Shown here: positions 1-6,965 of the stretch, piece after piece | Numbering within the stretch: the stretch's first letter is position 1 | Layout: each line of letters begins with the position of its first letter | Source of the DNA: CAJXNP01 sp050305935 | Lineage (GTDB): Bacteria; Bacteroidota; Bacteroidia; Cytophagales; Cyclobacteriaceae | Reading direction: 5' to 3' | Assembly (NCBI GenBank): GCA_050305935.1 | Contig: JBNLGG010000093.1 | Coordinates: forward strand, 1-13,070 | DNA length: 13,070 nt | Position numbers and translations under genes: made by a program | The notes under the pieces: generated by a model | Database searches by the model: none | Told to the model about the DNA's origin: nothing | The model's input: the letters and a program-made list of their open reading frames with translations, nothing else

Positions 1-132
1 GTCCTCGGGATATCCATCGATCTGACGGATGTGGAAAAAGTACAGCAAGAGCTTCATTTCACCAGGGAAGAATTGCGTAAAGCTAACGAAGTGATCACCA
101 TCATAAATAACGAAATGAACCAGGGCAGTTAG
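1..132 (+). CDS. C-terminal end of a PAS-domain protein (partial)
   Basis: Only the last 43 codons and the TAG stop are in the window; the gene starts upstream. The visible peptide begins VLGISIDLTDVEKVQQEL, which resembles the last strand of a PAS/PAC domain (a G-x-S-x-D-h-T pattern) followed by the usual charged helix. It continues as a short predicted coiled coil (REELRKANEVITIINNEM) and stops. A histidine kinase or GGDEF output domain would normally follow such a helix, so the protein ends in its sensor module or has its output domain further N-terminal. Function beyond probable signal sensing cannot be said from this fragment. The family call is inference from a short segment. Confidence 0.6.
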   Translation, partial: VLGISIDLTDVEKVQQELHFTREELRKANEVITIINNEMNQGS

Positions 133-237
133 ATGGTAAGGTAACTTAAGGTAAGGCATTTAAAAATCAGCACTCATTTATTGTAATCCGAAAGGAAATT
201 TGAGGGTGTTAAAAGGGCTGAAAAAAAAGACAGGAAG

Positions 238-268
238 TGTAAATTGAACTCTGTCTGGGTTGGGGTTT
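238..268 (+). repeat. IS256 left terminal inverted repeat
   Basis: Begins TGTAAATTGAACTCTGTCTG and pairs with 1659-1689 on the opposite strand, with mismatches at 244, 246, 258, 262 and 267. It lies on the transposase 3' side. Confidence 0.85.
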
Positions 269-338
269 GTTTTCAAAATTATTCATTTTTTCTTTTTGAT
301 CAATTTTCAATAGCCACTTTGGTCAATTGGCAGGTTCG

Positions 339-381
339 GTCAAGGGCGGCTGAGGCACGAAGCCGTTTATATACCCTTGAC
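339..381 (-). terminator. Bipartite stem-loop after the transposase stop
   Basis: GTCAAGGG (339-346) pairs perfectly with CCCTTGAC (374-381). Inside it CGGCT (347-351) pairs with AGCCG (361-365) around a 9-base loop, leaving an 8-base bulge on one side. It starts about 40 bases beyond the transposase stop on the transposase strand, so it could end transposase transcription or shield the IS from readthrough. There is no T-run after it, so the terminator role is inference. Confidence 0.4.
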
Positions 382-421
382 GGGTTCTGGCGATTGGCCG
401 ATCTTTGCTGTTGAAATTTGG

Positions 422-1633
422 TCATATATCCAGGTTTAGCCTGCCTTCAAATCGAATGCTTAGTTGCTGCACCGTCGTGGACCAATTATGGAGGGGTTGG
501 TTCCATTTCTTTTCTATGTTTTTAGTAGCCAGATAGACCAATTTCATCAAAGCCATATCAGACGGAAAAGCACCTTTTGTCTTAGTCACCTTCCTTACCT
601 GACGATGAAATCCTTCCACTGCATTGGTGGTGTAGATGATCTTTCTGATTGGTTCCGTGTACTGGAAATAGGTAGTGAGTTTATCCCAGTTGGTTTGCCA
701 GGATTTGATGACCACCGGGTATTTTTCAGCCCACTTTGCTGACAGTTTATCCAATTCTATCGTTGCCAAATCTTTGGTGTCGGCCCTGTAAACACATTTC
801 AAATCGGATAGAAATGTCTTCTGGTCTTTGCTGGACACATATTTCAGCGAGTTGCGAACCTGATGGACGATGCAACTCTGTACCTCGGCTTGTGGATAAA
901 CGCTTTGTATGGCTTCACTAAATCCTTTTAGATTGTCGATACTGGCGATAAGTATATCTTTCAGCCCTCGGTTATGCAGATCGGTAAGTACCTGGAGCCA
1001 GAAGTTAGCTCCCTCGCTTTCTGACACATACATGCCCAATACCTCCTTTCTGCCTTCCCTGTTTATACCAAGAATATTGTACAAGGCCCGGTGCTGAACC
1101 TTGCCTTCTGATCGCACCTTGTAATGCATCGCATCCAGCCAGACAATGCAATAAACTTCTTCTAGGGGCCTGTTTTGCCAAGCCTTTATTTCCGGGATGA
1201 TACGATCAGTAATTTGACTTAGTACCGTATGGGAAATCTCTGTATCATACATTTCCTTGATATGATCACTGATATCTCTGAAGCTCATACCTAGACCATA
1301 AAGGCCAATGATCTTGTCTTGCAGATTATCGGCTAATATAGTCTCTCGTTTCTTGATGATCTCCGGCTCAAAGCTGCTCTGGCGATCTTGGGGTGTTTCC
1401 AGTTCAAAGCTCCCGGCACTACTTTTGATCGTCTTTTTGCCTTTACCGTTTCGTTTATTGCCGTTGAGGCGTTCCTCCTCGTCAAGGTGCGATTCCATCT
1501 CTGCTTCCAAGGCCGTCTCTAAAAACTGTTTCAACATCGGTGCAAAAGCTCCGTCTTTACCAAACAGTGATTGCCCTCTCTTGAATTGGTCGAGGGCTTT
1601 CTTTTGTAATTGCTCTAATTCTTCTTTCGTCAT
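422..1633 (-). CDS. IS256-family transposase (DDE, mutator-like)
   Basis: Catalyses transposition of the element at 238-1689. The 403-residue product matches the usual size for the family. The DDE catalytic residues are readable: Asp in VWLDAMHYK (about residue 167), Asp in SIDNLKGF (about 233) and Glu in YTTNAVEGFHRQVRK (about 340). The family's C-x2-H motif, CIVH, lies at about 254-257 just after the second Asp. The third motif reads VEGFHRQ where many relatives have IESLNRQ; the catalytic Glu is kept. I chose the ATG at 1633; an in-frame TTG three codons upstream (1642) is possible. No frameshift or stop is seen, so the enzyme may be active. Confidence 0.95.
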   Translation of the reverse strand: MTKEELEQLQKKALDQFKRGQSLFGKDGAFAPMLKQFLETALEAEMESHLDEEERLNGNKRNGKGKKTIKSSAGSFELETPQDRQSSFEPEIIKKRETILADNLQDKIIGLYGLGMSFRDISDHIKEMYDTEISHTVLSQITDRIIPEIKAWQNRPLEEVYCIVWLDAMHYKVRSEGKVQHRALYNILGINREGRKEVLGMYVSESEGANFWLQVLTDLHNRGLKDILIASIDNLKGFSEAIQSVYPQAEVQSCIVHQVRNSLKYVSSKDQKTFLSDLKCVYRADTKDLATIELDKLSAKWAEKYPVVIKSWQTNWDKLTTYFQYTEPIRKIIYTTNAVEGFHRQVRKVTKTKGAFPSDMALMKLVYLATKNIEKKWNQPLHNWSTTVQQLSIRFEGRLNLDI

Positions 1634-1658
1634 TACTGTCAAAGTTAGATATTTATAA

Positions 1659-1689
1659 ATACCCTAACTCAGACAGAGTTTACTTTACA
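1659..1689 (-). repeat. IS256 right terminal inverted repeat
   Basis: Reverse complement starts TGTAAAGTAAACTCTGTCTG and matches the left end at 26 of 31 positions. It lies 25 bases upstream of the transposase ATG, so the transposase promoter must overlap or lie within the terminal repeat. Confidence 0.85.
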
Positions 1690-1759
1690 GTCTCTCTGGT
1701 TGAGCGATTGCCTTTCCGCAACTAATATTTTTTCCACAATGTTCGCGGCTGATTTTTTT

Positions 1760-2080
1760 CTATGCCAGGTCCATCTTTTGGTTTAATAGTTCCACATTAA
1801 AGTTGATCTTAGCTTTAAGCGCTTTGAATACCTTGATGATCGTTTCAAACCGGGCATCAGTTAAACTATTTTCTAGTTTTGAAATTTGTGCTTTTTTTAC
1901 GCCAACGAGTTTGCCAAGTTGTTCTTGTGTCAGGTTACGTTCTTTTCTGGCTTCTTTAATCGCTCTTCCTAGCAGACCAAGTCTTAATTCATGCTCAAAA
2001 GCCTCTCTTTTCGGAGTCCCTCGTTTACCGATATGCTTATCTGTCAATTCTTCCAAACTGATAGTTTTCAGAGGTTTCAT
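1760..2080 (-). CDS. XRE-family antitoxin (HigA-like)
   Basis: A 106-residue protein with a Cro/C1-type helix-turn-helix at about residues 38-92: LTQEQLGKLVGVKKAQISKLEN gives helices 2 and 3, with the typical Q-x3-S recognition helix. It follows the toxin gene on the same strand. Two starts compete: GTG at 2089 overlaps the toxin stop by four bases (GTGA), while ATG at 2080 leaves a five-base gap. I prefer the ATG because relatives begin MKxLKTISLEEL. In the family the antitoxin neutralises the partner toxin and represses the operon; that role is inferred here. The N-terminal 35 residues are charged and lie outside the HTH. Confidence 0.85.
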   Translation of the reverse strand: MKPLKTISLEELTDKHIGKRGTPKREAFEHELRLGLLGRAIKEARKERNLTQEQLGKLVGVKKAQISKLENSLTDARFETIIKVFKALKAKINFNVELLNQKMDLA

Positions 2081-2085
2081 GTTAT

Positions 2086-2364
2086 TCACTTTTTAAGTTC
2101 AAAATACATTTTTCTCATTCGTTCAGCCTTTTCAATTTCTCCTGGTGGAGTTTTACCGGTTTTTTTAACCAGACCGTGCGTTGAAATCACTATTGTATCC
2201 ACTTTGTTAGATTTATCCCAAAACGCTAAAAATCTGTAATAGGTCTTTTTGAATAGCGTCCTGAATTCCCAAATCTCAACAGAAAGTTTTTTGAAAAGCT
2301 CCTTATCATTCGTGATCCGGACCCTCCAGATATTGTAATTTCGCTTTATCATCAGAGACCGCAT
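2086..2364 (-). CDS. Gp49/HigB-like toxin, apparently N-terminally truncated
   Basis: A 92-residue product of the phage-derived Gp49-like, RelE/HigB superfamily, whose members are usually mRNA endonucleases acting at the ribosome. The core is well kept: ELFKKLSVEIWEFRTLF, then KTYYRFLAFWDKS, then STHGLVKKTGKTPPGEIEKAERMRKMYFE. Full-length Bacteroidetes relatives, as I recall them, have about 25-30 extra N-terminal residues forming the first strand and helix before the YNI segment; here YNI is only ten residues from the start. An in-frame TAA at 2371-2373 blocks extension. The +1 neighbouring frame reads SDDKA just upstream, so a frameshift or deletion is possible. ATG at 2352 is an alternative start. 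It is cotranscribed with the antitoxin. Confidence 0.75.
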   Translation of the reverse strand: MRSLMIKRNYNIWRVRITNDKELFKKLSVEIWEFRTLFKKTYYRFLAFWDKSNKVDTIVISTHGLVKKTGKTPPGEIEKAERMRKMYFELKK

Positions 2365-2465
2365 CTGGCTTTAGGGTATTTGACACCTATAGATTTTGAA
2401 CAAAAAAATTGTACTTTAAATAGAATAACAGAAAATTGTAAACCATCAAAAAAAGTCAACGCTTT

Positions 2466-2530
2466 TTAGGCAAGGTCACAACTGATAACCGCCAACAGAC
2501 AACCGATAACAGACAAACCGACAACCGCTC
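2466..2530. repeat. Short ACCGA/ACAAC-rich degenerate repeat after the DUF2207 gene
   Basis: Immediately beyond the DUF2207 stop the plus strand shows repeated short words: GATAACCGCC, CAACAGACAACCG, ATAACAGACAAACCG, ACAACCG. The words resemble, but do not equal, those of the large repeat at 8041-8516 (GACCGATGACCG). Both tracts start directly at the 3' end of a gene. No protein is implied. 2371-2465 is plain AT-rich spacer. Confidence 0.45.
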
Positions 2531-4432
2531 CTACCAACCACCGCCGCCGCCACCACCGCCACCGCCGCCGGAGAATCCGCCGCCGCCGCTACCCGAGGAG
2601 CCGCTACTCTGTGGCGAGATAGATGCAGATGATATGGCCGAGGAAAAGTTACTGCCGAGGTTCGATGACAGCGCATGTACCATATAGAAGTCCCTCATAT
2701 TACCGGAATACCAGCCTGGATGGTATTCATTGGCATCGATGGCCTTTTTGATAATATCATTGAACTGCTTGCCCCATTCATTCTCCACGCCGAGGGCAAT
2801 GGCGTAAGGTAAAAGCTTTTCAAATAATTGCGGTGTCATGTCTGGCGGATTAAGTCTGTCAAAGCGATGTTTTTCAGCGACCTCCATGTACATTTTCAAT
2901 CCTTCAATCTCATCCATCCGCTGCCGACCCAATACCGTAGGCGCTTTAATTAGATAAATAAAAAGGGCGTTCATACTGATCATCACCGCTACCAGAATGA
3001 AATATGGCAGCACCGGATAAATGATTTCAACACTTATATCAAACACGTTGAAAAAATTGGTCACCTGGTAGATAACGAAAATTGGAATACCTACCAGAAG
3101 AATTAAACTGATCCATTTTCTAAAGCCCGTTCTATTTCGGAAACCACTCACCAGCCCCAACACGAATGGAAGGGTAAACATGGTAATAAAAAAGCTAATA
3201 ATGATCGATACAATAACTGTGTCATTTTCCAGGTTCATCGCAAAGATCATAATGCAAATGGCAACGCTCAATAAAAATCCGGGAATCAACCAGCCCAAAT
3301 TGAGACTAAAATTAACTTTGTTAAATTCCCGCCCCAGATGTCTTTTCAAGGCGTCAATGGCGCTGCTAAGGGTAGAATGATTGGTCTGTTTAATGGTAAT
3401 CTTGTCCTTTGTCCGGAATAGTATCTTGGCCACCGCTTTTTCACCTTCTGATAAGGACGCCTCGTCGTCACTATTTTTAATCAATTCATAGTTCTTTCCT
3501 GATTTGTCAATCGTCAAAAAACCTTTCACCGCCATGCTGACAATGGAAGCTGTAAAAGCTTTTTTATCGTACCCCATGCGCATCACGTACCTGGCCGCCG
3601 CCGGTGTAAACCCTTTGGGAGCTTCAAAACGGGGAACGATGGATCCTTTTTTGGGATCCCTGCCCACCCGGAACCAGGCCCATAAATAATAAAAGAATAT
3701 TAGCATAATACCAATACCTCCATAAATTACCGGTTTGTAAATTGCCAACTCCTGCGCCCTGATTTCAGCTTCGGTAGGTGGTGGAATCGCACCCTTATTC
3801 CACCCAATGGCAATCGTCAGGCCCTGATAATTTCCCAATGGCTGCGTCGTCCGGTAGGTGATTTTGTTGTCAGCCTTCTGTTCAAAAGTGCAGTTGCATC
3901 CGGAATCTCCATAAGCGCCACTGTAAGCATGGTGCTGTGATATCACGGATGCATTGGGTAATGTCACGGTGGCGCTTGCCTCGTCTATGGTAAACATCCA
4001 CTCATTTCCCGTTACATTCCAATACAACTCGTCATATTGGTCAAAAAATCGCACCTGATCTGACATCCGGTATTGAATGGTGTACTCATAATTCCCCGGA
4101 TCAAGAAAAACATCGCGATGCCCGATCCTGATTCGCACCCCATCGCTGATCTTATCAAGGGCATAATTTTCCTCCTGGCCATCCTTTAGCACCTGCAACA
4201 CCTCAAAATCATACTTGATCTTATTGCCACGTTGATTGACAGCCGATGTGGGAACATCCCTGAAAATGCCGCGCTGGATATTGTATCCTTCGGCGCGTAC
4301 CTTGATATGTTCGGTCACCGTCACCGACCGGTCTTTGTTGACTTCAATATCACTGTGATATCCTAATATCTTTTCCTGCGAAAATCCGGTAAAAGATATC
4401 AGCATCAGCAGAATGGCCGAAATGATTTTCAT
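2531..4432 (-). CDS. DUF2207-family membrane protein with poly-glycine tail
   Basis: A 633-residue protein of unknown biochemical role. Residues 1-19 form a signal peptide ending SFTGFSQ. Residues 20-220 are the extracytoplasmic DUF2207 beta-rich domain (DRSVTVTEHI, then GIFRDVPT). A transmembrane helix lies at about 234-255 followed by WFRVGRDPKKGSIVPRFEAP. A cytoplasmic segment (270-375) precedes four hydrophobic segments (about 380-399, 405-430, 440-460, 468-495). The C-terminal block KMYMEVAEKHRF...LPYAIALGVENEWGKQF is typical of the family. The last 20 residues are almost all Gly with a terminal Trp, also common in this family. It follows lemA by 12 bases and is surely cotranscribed; the pairing is recurrent in bacteria and suggests a joint envelope function. 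Confidence 0.9.
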   Translation of the reverse strand: MKIISAILLMLISFTGFSQEKILGYHSDIEVNKDRSVTVTEHIKVRAEGYNIQRGIFRDVPTSAVNQRGNKIKYDFEVLQVLKDGQEENYALDKISDGVRIRIGHRDVFLDPGNYEYTIQYRMSDQVRFFDQYDELYWNVTGNEWMFTIDEASATVTLPNASVISQHHAYSGAYGDSGCNCTFEQKADNKITYRTTQPLGNYQGLTIAIGWNKGAIPPPTEAEIRAQELAIYKPVIYGGIGIMLIFFYYLWAWFRVGRDPKKGSIVPRFEAPKGFTPAAARYVMRMGYDKKAFTASIVSMAVKGFLTIDKSGKNYELIKNSDDEASLSEGEKAVAKILFRTKDKITIKQTNHSTLSSAIDALKRHLGREFNKVNFSLNLGWLIPGFLLSVAICIMIFAMNLENDTVIVSIIISFFITMFTLPFVLGLVSGFRNRTGFRKWISLILLVGIPIFVIYQVTNFFNVFDISVEIIYPVLPYFILVAVMISMNALFIYLIKAPTVLGRQRMDEIEGLKMYMEVAEKHRFDRLNPPDMTPQLFEKLLPYAIALGVENEWGKQFNDIIKKAIDANEYHPGWYSGNMRDFYMVHALSSNLGSNFSSAISSASISPQSSGSSGSGGGGFSGGGGGGGGGGGW

Positions 4433-4444
4433 GGTACAGCCAGT

Positions 4445-4996
4445 TTAAAATTGAACAGTAGGTGCTGACCGCTCGGCCGAATTTTCCAGTTCGAAATACT
4501 CGCCTTTCTTGAAGGAAAACATATTCGCCACCATATTGCTTGGGAAGGACTCTACCGTGATGTTATTATCCCTGACGGTGCCATTGTAATAGCGCCTGGC
4601 CATCTGGATGTCCTGCTCTATCTGGCTCAGTTGCTTTTGAAGGTCAATGAAATTGGAGTTGGCCTTGAGATCAGGATAATTCTCCGCCACTGCAAAGAGC
4701 CTTCCTAAAGCCTGCGTGATCTGGTTTTCTGCCTGCTCCTGTTCCTTAATGGTCTTGGCATTGATCCCTACGCTCCGCATAGCCGCCACATTTTCAAAGA
4801 CCTCTTTTTCATGGGTGGCATATCCTTTCACCGTATTGACCAGGTTAGGGATCAGGTCATATCTTTTTTTCAATTGCACGTCGATGCCACTCCATCCTTC
4901 CTGCATCATGTTTTTCAGACGCACCAATTTATTATACACAGCAATAAAAAACCCTCCAAATAACACAAGGGCCCCAATGATGATTAAGGTTGTCAT
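4445..4996 (-). CDS. lemA: LemA family protein
   Basis: A 183-residue protein with one N-terminal membrane helix (about residues 3-22) followed by VYNKLVRLKNMMQEGWSGIDVQLKKRYDLIPNL, the signature start of LemA proteins. The remainder is an antiparallel helical bundle with VKGYATHEKEVFENVAAMRS and ARRYYNGTVRDNN, again standard. The family's function is unknown; a short outside N-terminus and a coiled-coil soluble domain are typical. It is the first gene of a two-gene operon with the DUF2207 protein 12 bases downstream. The start ATG at 4996 gives the normal LemA N-terminus. No recognisable promoter box could be placed with confidence upstream. Confidence 0.95.
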   Translation of the reverse strand: MTTLIIIGALVLFGGFFIAVYNKLVRLKNMMQEGWSGIDVQLKKRYDLIPNLVNTVKGYATHEKEVFENVAAMRSVGINAKTIKEQEQAENQITQALGRLFAVAENYPDLKANSNFIDLQKQLSQIEQDIQMARRYYNGTVRDNNITVESFPSNMVANMFSFKKGEYFELENSAERSAPTVQF

Positions 4997-5156
4997 TTTA
5001 GTCTCGTTTTAAAGTATGCTGGAATATAAAAAGATATCAAATGGAAAAGAAAGATCGGGAGGTCAGATTGTAACAAATGAATTAATTGAATATTCAATTC
5101 TTATTTCAAATTTCATATTTTGCCCGATCAAGCATTGGAGGTTTAAATTCCCCGGG

Positions 5157-5232
5157 TTAATTCGTGCCACCACTGGTTGCATCGAAGGCTCCATCAAAAC
5201 GAAGTAATGCAAGTGGTGGCACGAATAATTAA
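5157..5232. repeat. Long inverted repeat (26-base arms)
   Basis: The left arm 5157-5182 starts TTAATTCGTGCCACCACT and the right arm 5207-5232 ends with its complement, AGTGGTGGCACGAATAATTAA in outline. The arms pair along CGTGCCACCACT, TTAATT and TGCAT, with one 3-base bulge on each side and a 24-base loop. It has no T-run and no nearby coding frame that would explain it. It could be a small palindromic mobile element, a REP-like unit or a transcript-processing hairpin. Confidence 0.75.
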
Positions 5233-5280
5233 CTTTATCAACTTACCATCTATGTTCATTGTTGTGTGTCCCGTTTGGTA

Positions 5281-5309
5281 TTCCTGTTGGTGAAAACACT
5301 CAACAGGGA
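5281..5309. repeat. Ten-pair hairpin with AAAA loop
   Basis: CCTGTTGGTG (5283-5292) pairs with CAC-CAACAGG (5297-5307) with one bulged T at 5300 and an AAAA loop. Outer TT/GA bases can extend it. No T-tract follows on either strand within a few bases, so it does not look like an intrinsic terminator. Confidence 0.6.
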
Positions 5310-5406
5310 GTCGATTTCTAAGCTTGACATGGTGGGATTTATTTTTTTTCCTACAATGCGGTCTGACTGAACCATTCGCTATTGGCGTCATACGGAAAAC
5401 AATAAA

Positions 5407-5515
5407 GCTCCAACGGAGCGCCATCATTAGCGTAGGGCAACGCCTTGCGTTTATAAATCGGCCAAATGAGAAGACCAAAAGGGGCGTAATAGAAATGCCT
5501 GGTTGATATTATCCC
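5407..5515 (+). repeat. Bacteroidetes-type intergenic repeat with two AAC-loop hairpins
   Basis: GCTCC-AAC-GGAGC (5407-5419) is a perfect hairpin. CGTAGGGC-AAC-GCCTTGCG (5431-5449) is a second eight-pair hairpin with two G-T pairs and the same AAC loop. A later GGGGCGTAATAG follows at about 5480. This order of words (CTCCAACGGAG, then GGGCAACGCC, then GGGGCGTAATA) resembles a dispersed intergenic repeat I have seen in many Bacteroidetes genomes, where it gives spurious ORFs reading SVGQRP; here one frame reads ISVGQRLAF. Identity with that family is from memory, the hairpins are seen directly. Confidence 0.6.
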
Positions 5516-5717
5516 CTGGTGTTTTTTTAATTGTTCTATAAAAAAAAATCCTGGGATTCGCTGGGGTGGAAACTTCTATTCCAGGAAAATCTTTCAAACA
5601 AGTAGACCACTTCAAAAAGCTAAAGATCCCTGGAGGTTTGACAACTGAATTATAAAATTTAAATTGTTAGTATTCGCGAAAAGCGATATTATTTACCTGG
5701 ATATAAAAACGCTGTCT

Positions 5718-6965
5718 ATGAAAAAGCTTTTCCTTCTTCTTCCCTTCATTTGGGCCTGTAGTAAATCACCCCAATACAACCCGGAAAGAAATTATATTGA
5801 TATTGAAAAAGACCTGACCACCCGCTTTATCCTCGCGGAAGATAGCTCCACCATAGAGCTCGACGCAGGACATTTCATTTTCAGCAAAAGTCTGATCCTT
5901 GAAGGCAAGTCGAATATAACCATCAAAGGCAAGGGAAAAGATGAGACTGTTCTCTCTTTCAAAAACCAGACAGAAGGTGCCGAAGGGATCCGCATTGCCA
6001 ATTGCAAAAACATTACGCTCCAGGATTTTACGGTCGAAGATGCTGCCGGTGACAACATCAAAGTAACGGATACGCATGGCATCACTTTTAGTGGAATCAA
6101 AGCCGCCTGGACAGGTGAGGTAAATCAGGAAAATGGCGCCTACGGCCTGTACCCTGTGCTTTGCCAAAACGTACTGGTGGCACATTGCGAAGTGCTGGGC
6201 GCGAGTGATGCTGGTATCTATGTGGGCCAGTCAAAGGATGTGATGATACAGGAAAATACTGTGTACTGGAATGTGGCAGGCATCGAAAGCGAGAATTCCG
6301 AGAACGTGCAGATCATCGCCAACAAAGCCCATGACAACACGGGCGGCATACTGGTTTTTGACCTGCCAGGACTCACTCGCTATGGCCGTAAGGTGAAGGT
6401 GTATGACAACGAGGTCACAAATAATAACCTCAAAAACTTTGCTCCCAAAGGAAACATTGTGGCCATGGTGCCTCCGGGTACGGGACTGCTGATCCTGGCC
6501 TCCCGGGAGGTGGAAGTATTTGCCAATACTATAAAAGACAATAAAACCGTGGGCGCCGGTATCATTAGCTACCACCTGATCAATGCGATGGGTTATGAAA
6601 ACCAGCCGGAACAAAACCAGACCGCTGGTATGCAGTCGGATTTTGAAAAGGATGAACATTATGACCCCTATCCGGGGAATATTTATTTCCATGACAATAC
6701 CTTTGAAAACTCTTACTCTATGCCGGATATGGGAAATGATTTCGGGAAATTGTTTGTGCTAAAATTCGGTACCAACCTTCCCGATATCGTCTGGGATGGC
6801 ATCATGCACCCGGATTTTTATTTGGATGACAATACCGTCAATCCTGCCTTTCAGATTTGCATCCAGGAACAGGAGGGCGTAAAGAAAGTGTCGCTTGACG
6901 CGGAACATGATTTTGAAGGACTTGAAGAAAACCCGGAAATATTTAATTGTCGTGGATCGATTTAA
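5718..6965 (+). CDS. Parallel beta-helix repeat lipoprotein (TIGR03805-like)
   Basis: A 415-residue protein starting at ATG 5718; the frame is open upstream to 5664 but this ATG gives a clean lipoprotein signal, MKKLFLLLPFIWAC, with the lipid-accepting Cys at residue 14. The middle (about residues 55-300) consists of repeated short strands of the right-handed parallel beta-helix type: KNITLQDFTVED, HGITFSGIKAAW, QNVLVAHCEV, KDVMIQENTVYWN, ENVQIIANKAHDN, REVEVFANTIKDN. Such folds occur in carbohydrate-active enzymes, but no catalytic residues can be assigned here. It overlaps the following diheme cytochrome gene; in my knowledge this pair is conserved (TIGR03805 next to TIGR03806), so the two probably act together at the envelope. 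Confidence 0.85.
   Translation: MKKLFLLLPFIWACSKSPQYNPERNYIDIEKDLTTRFILAEDSSTIELDAGHFIFSKSLILEGKSNITIKGKGKDETVLSFKNQTEGAEGIRIANCKNITLQDFTVEDAAGDNIKVTDTHGITFSGIKAAWTGEVNQENGAYGLYPVLCQNVLVAHCEVLGASDAGIYVGQSKDVMIQENTVYWNVAGIESENSENVQIIANKAHDNTGGILVFDLPGLTRYGRKVKVYDNEVTNNNLKNFAPKGNIVAMVPPGTGLLILASREVEVFANTIKDNKTVGAGIISYHLINAMGYENQPEQNQTAGMQSDFEKDEHYDPYPGNIYFHDNTFENSYSMPDMGNDFGKLFVLKFGTNLPDIVWDGIMHPDFYLDDNTVNPAFQICIQEQEGVKKVSLDAEHDFEGLEENPEIFNCRGSI

Larger units (their letters stand above)
238..1689 (-). mobile_element. Complete IS256-family insertion sequence (about 1.45 kb)
   Basis: A single full-length IS256-type transposase lies between imperfect terminal inverted repeats, 238-268 and 1659-1689, which match at 26 of 31 positions. 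The core AACTCTGTCTG is identical in both ends. I could not find the 8-9 bp target duplication expected for IS256: the 8 bases outside the left end (ACAGGAAG) and right end (GTCTCTCT) differ. The flanks may have rearranged, or the true ends lie a base or two away. The element sits between the PAS gene and the toxin-antitoxin pair and breaks no recognisable gene. Confidence 0.85.
4997..5717. other. 721-bp gene-free region with several structured repeats
   Basis: This is the divergent intergenic region between lemA (minus) and the beta-helix gene (plus), so both promoters must lie here. I see no credible gene: the ORFs in it are short, overlap on both strands and lack family features. It contains an inverted repeat at 5157-5232, a hairpin at 5281-5309, a two-hairpin repeat starting at 5407, and a weaker TCCTGG/CCAGGA pair around 5550-5590. 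A Bacteroidetes TAnnTTTG promoter could not be placed confidently for either gene. Confidence 0.6.

Noticed and set aside
1690..1759. Promoter or terminator between the IS and the antitoxin gene
   Set aside because: Only a T-rich stretch in the wrong orientation for the antitoxin gene was seen, with no stem.
2476..2676. A 66-codon minus-strand frame rich in Ala and Val
   Set aside because: It is the shifted reading of the poly-glycine tail of the DUF2207 gene.
5194..5506. Short frames on both strands in the lemA / beta-helix spacer
   Set aside because: They overlap on opposite strands, follow the hairpin repeats and resemble known spurious SVGQRP-type translations.
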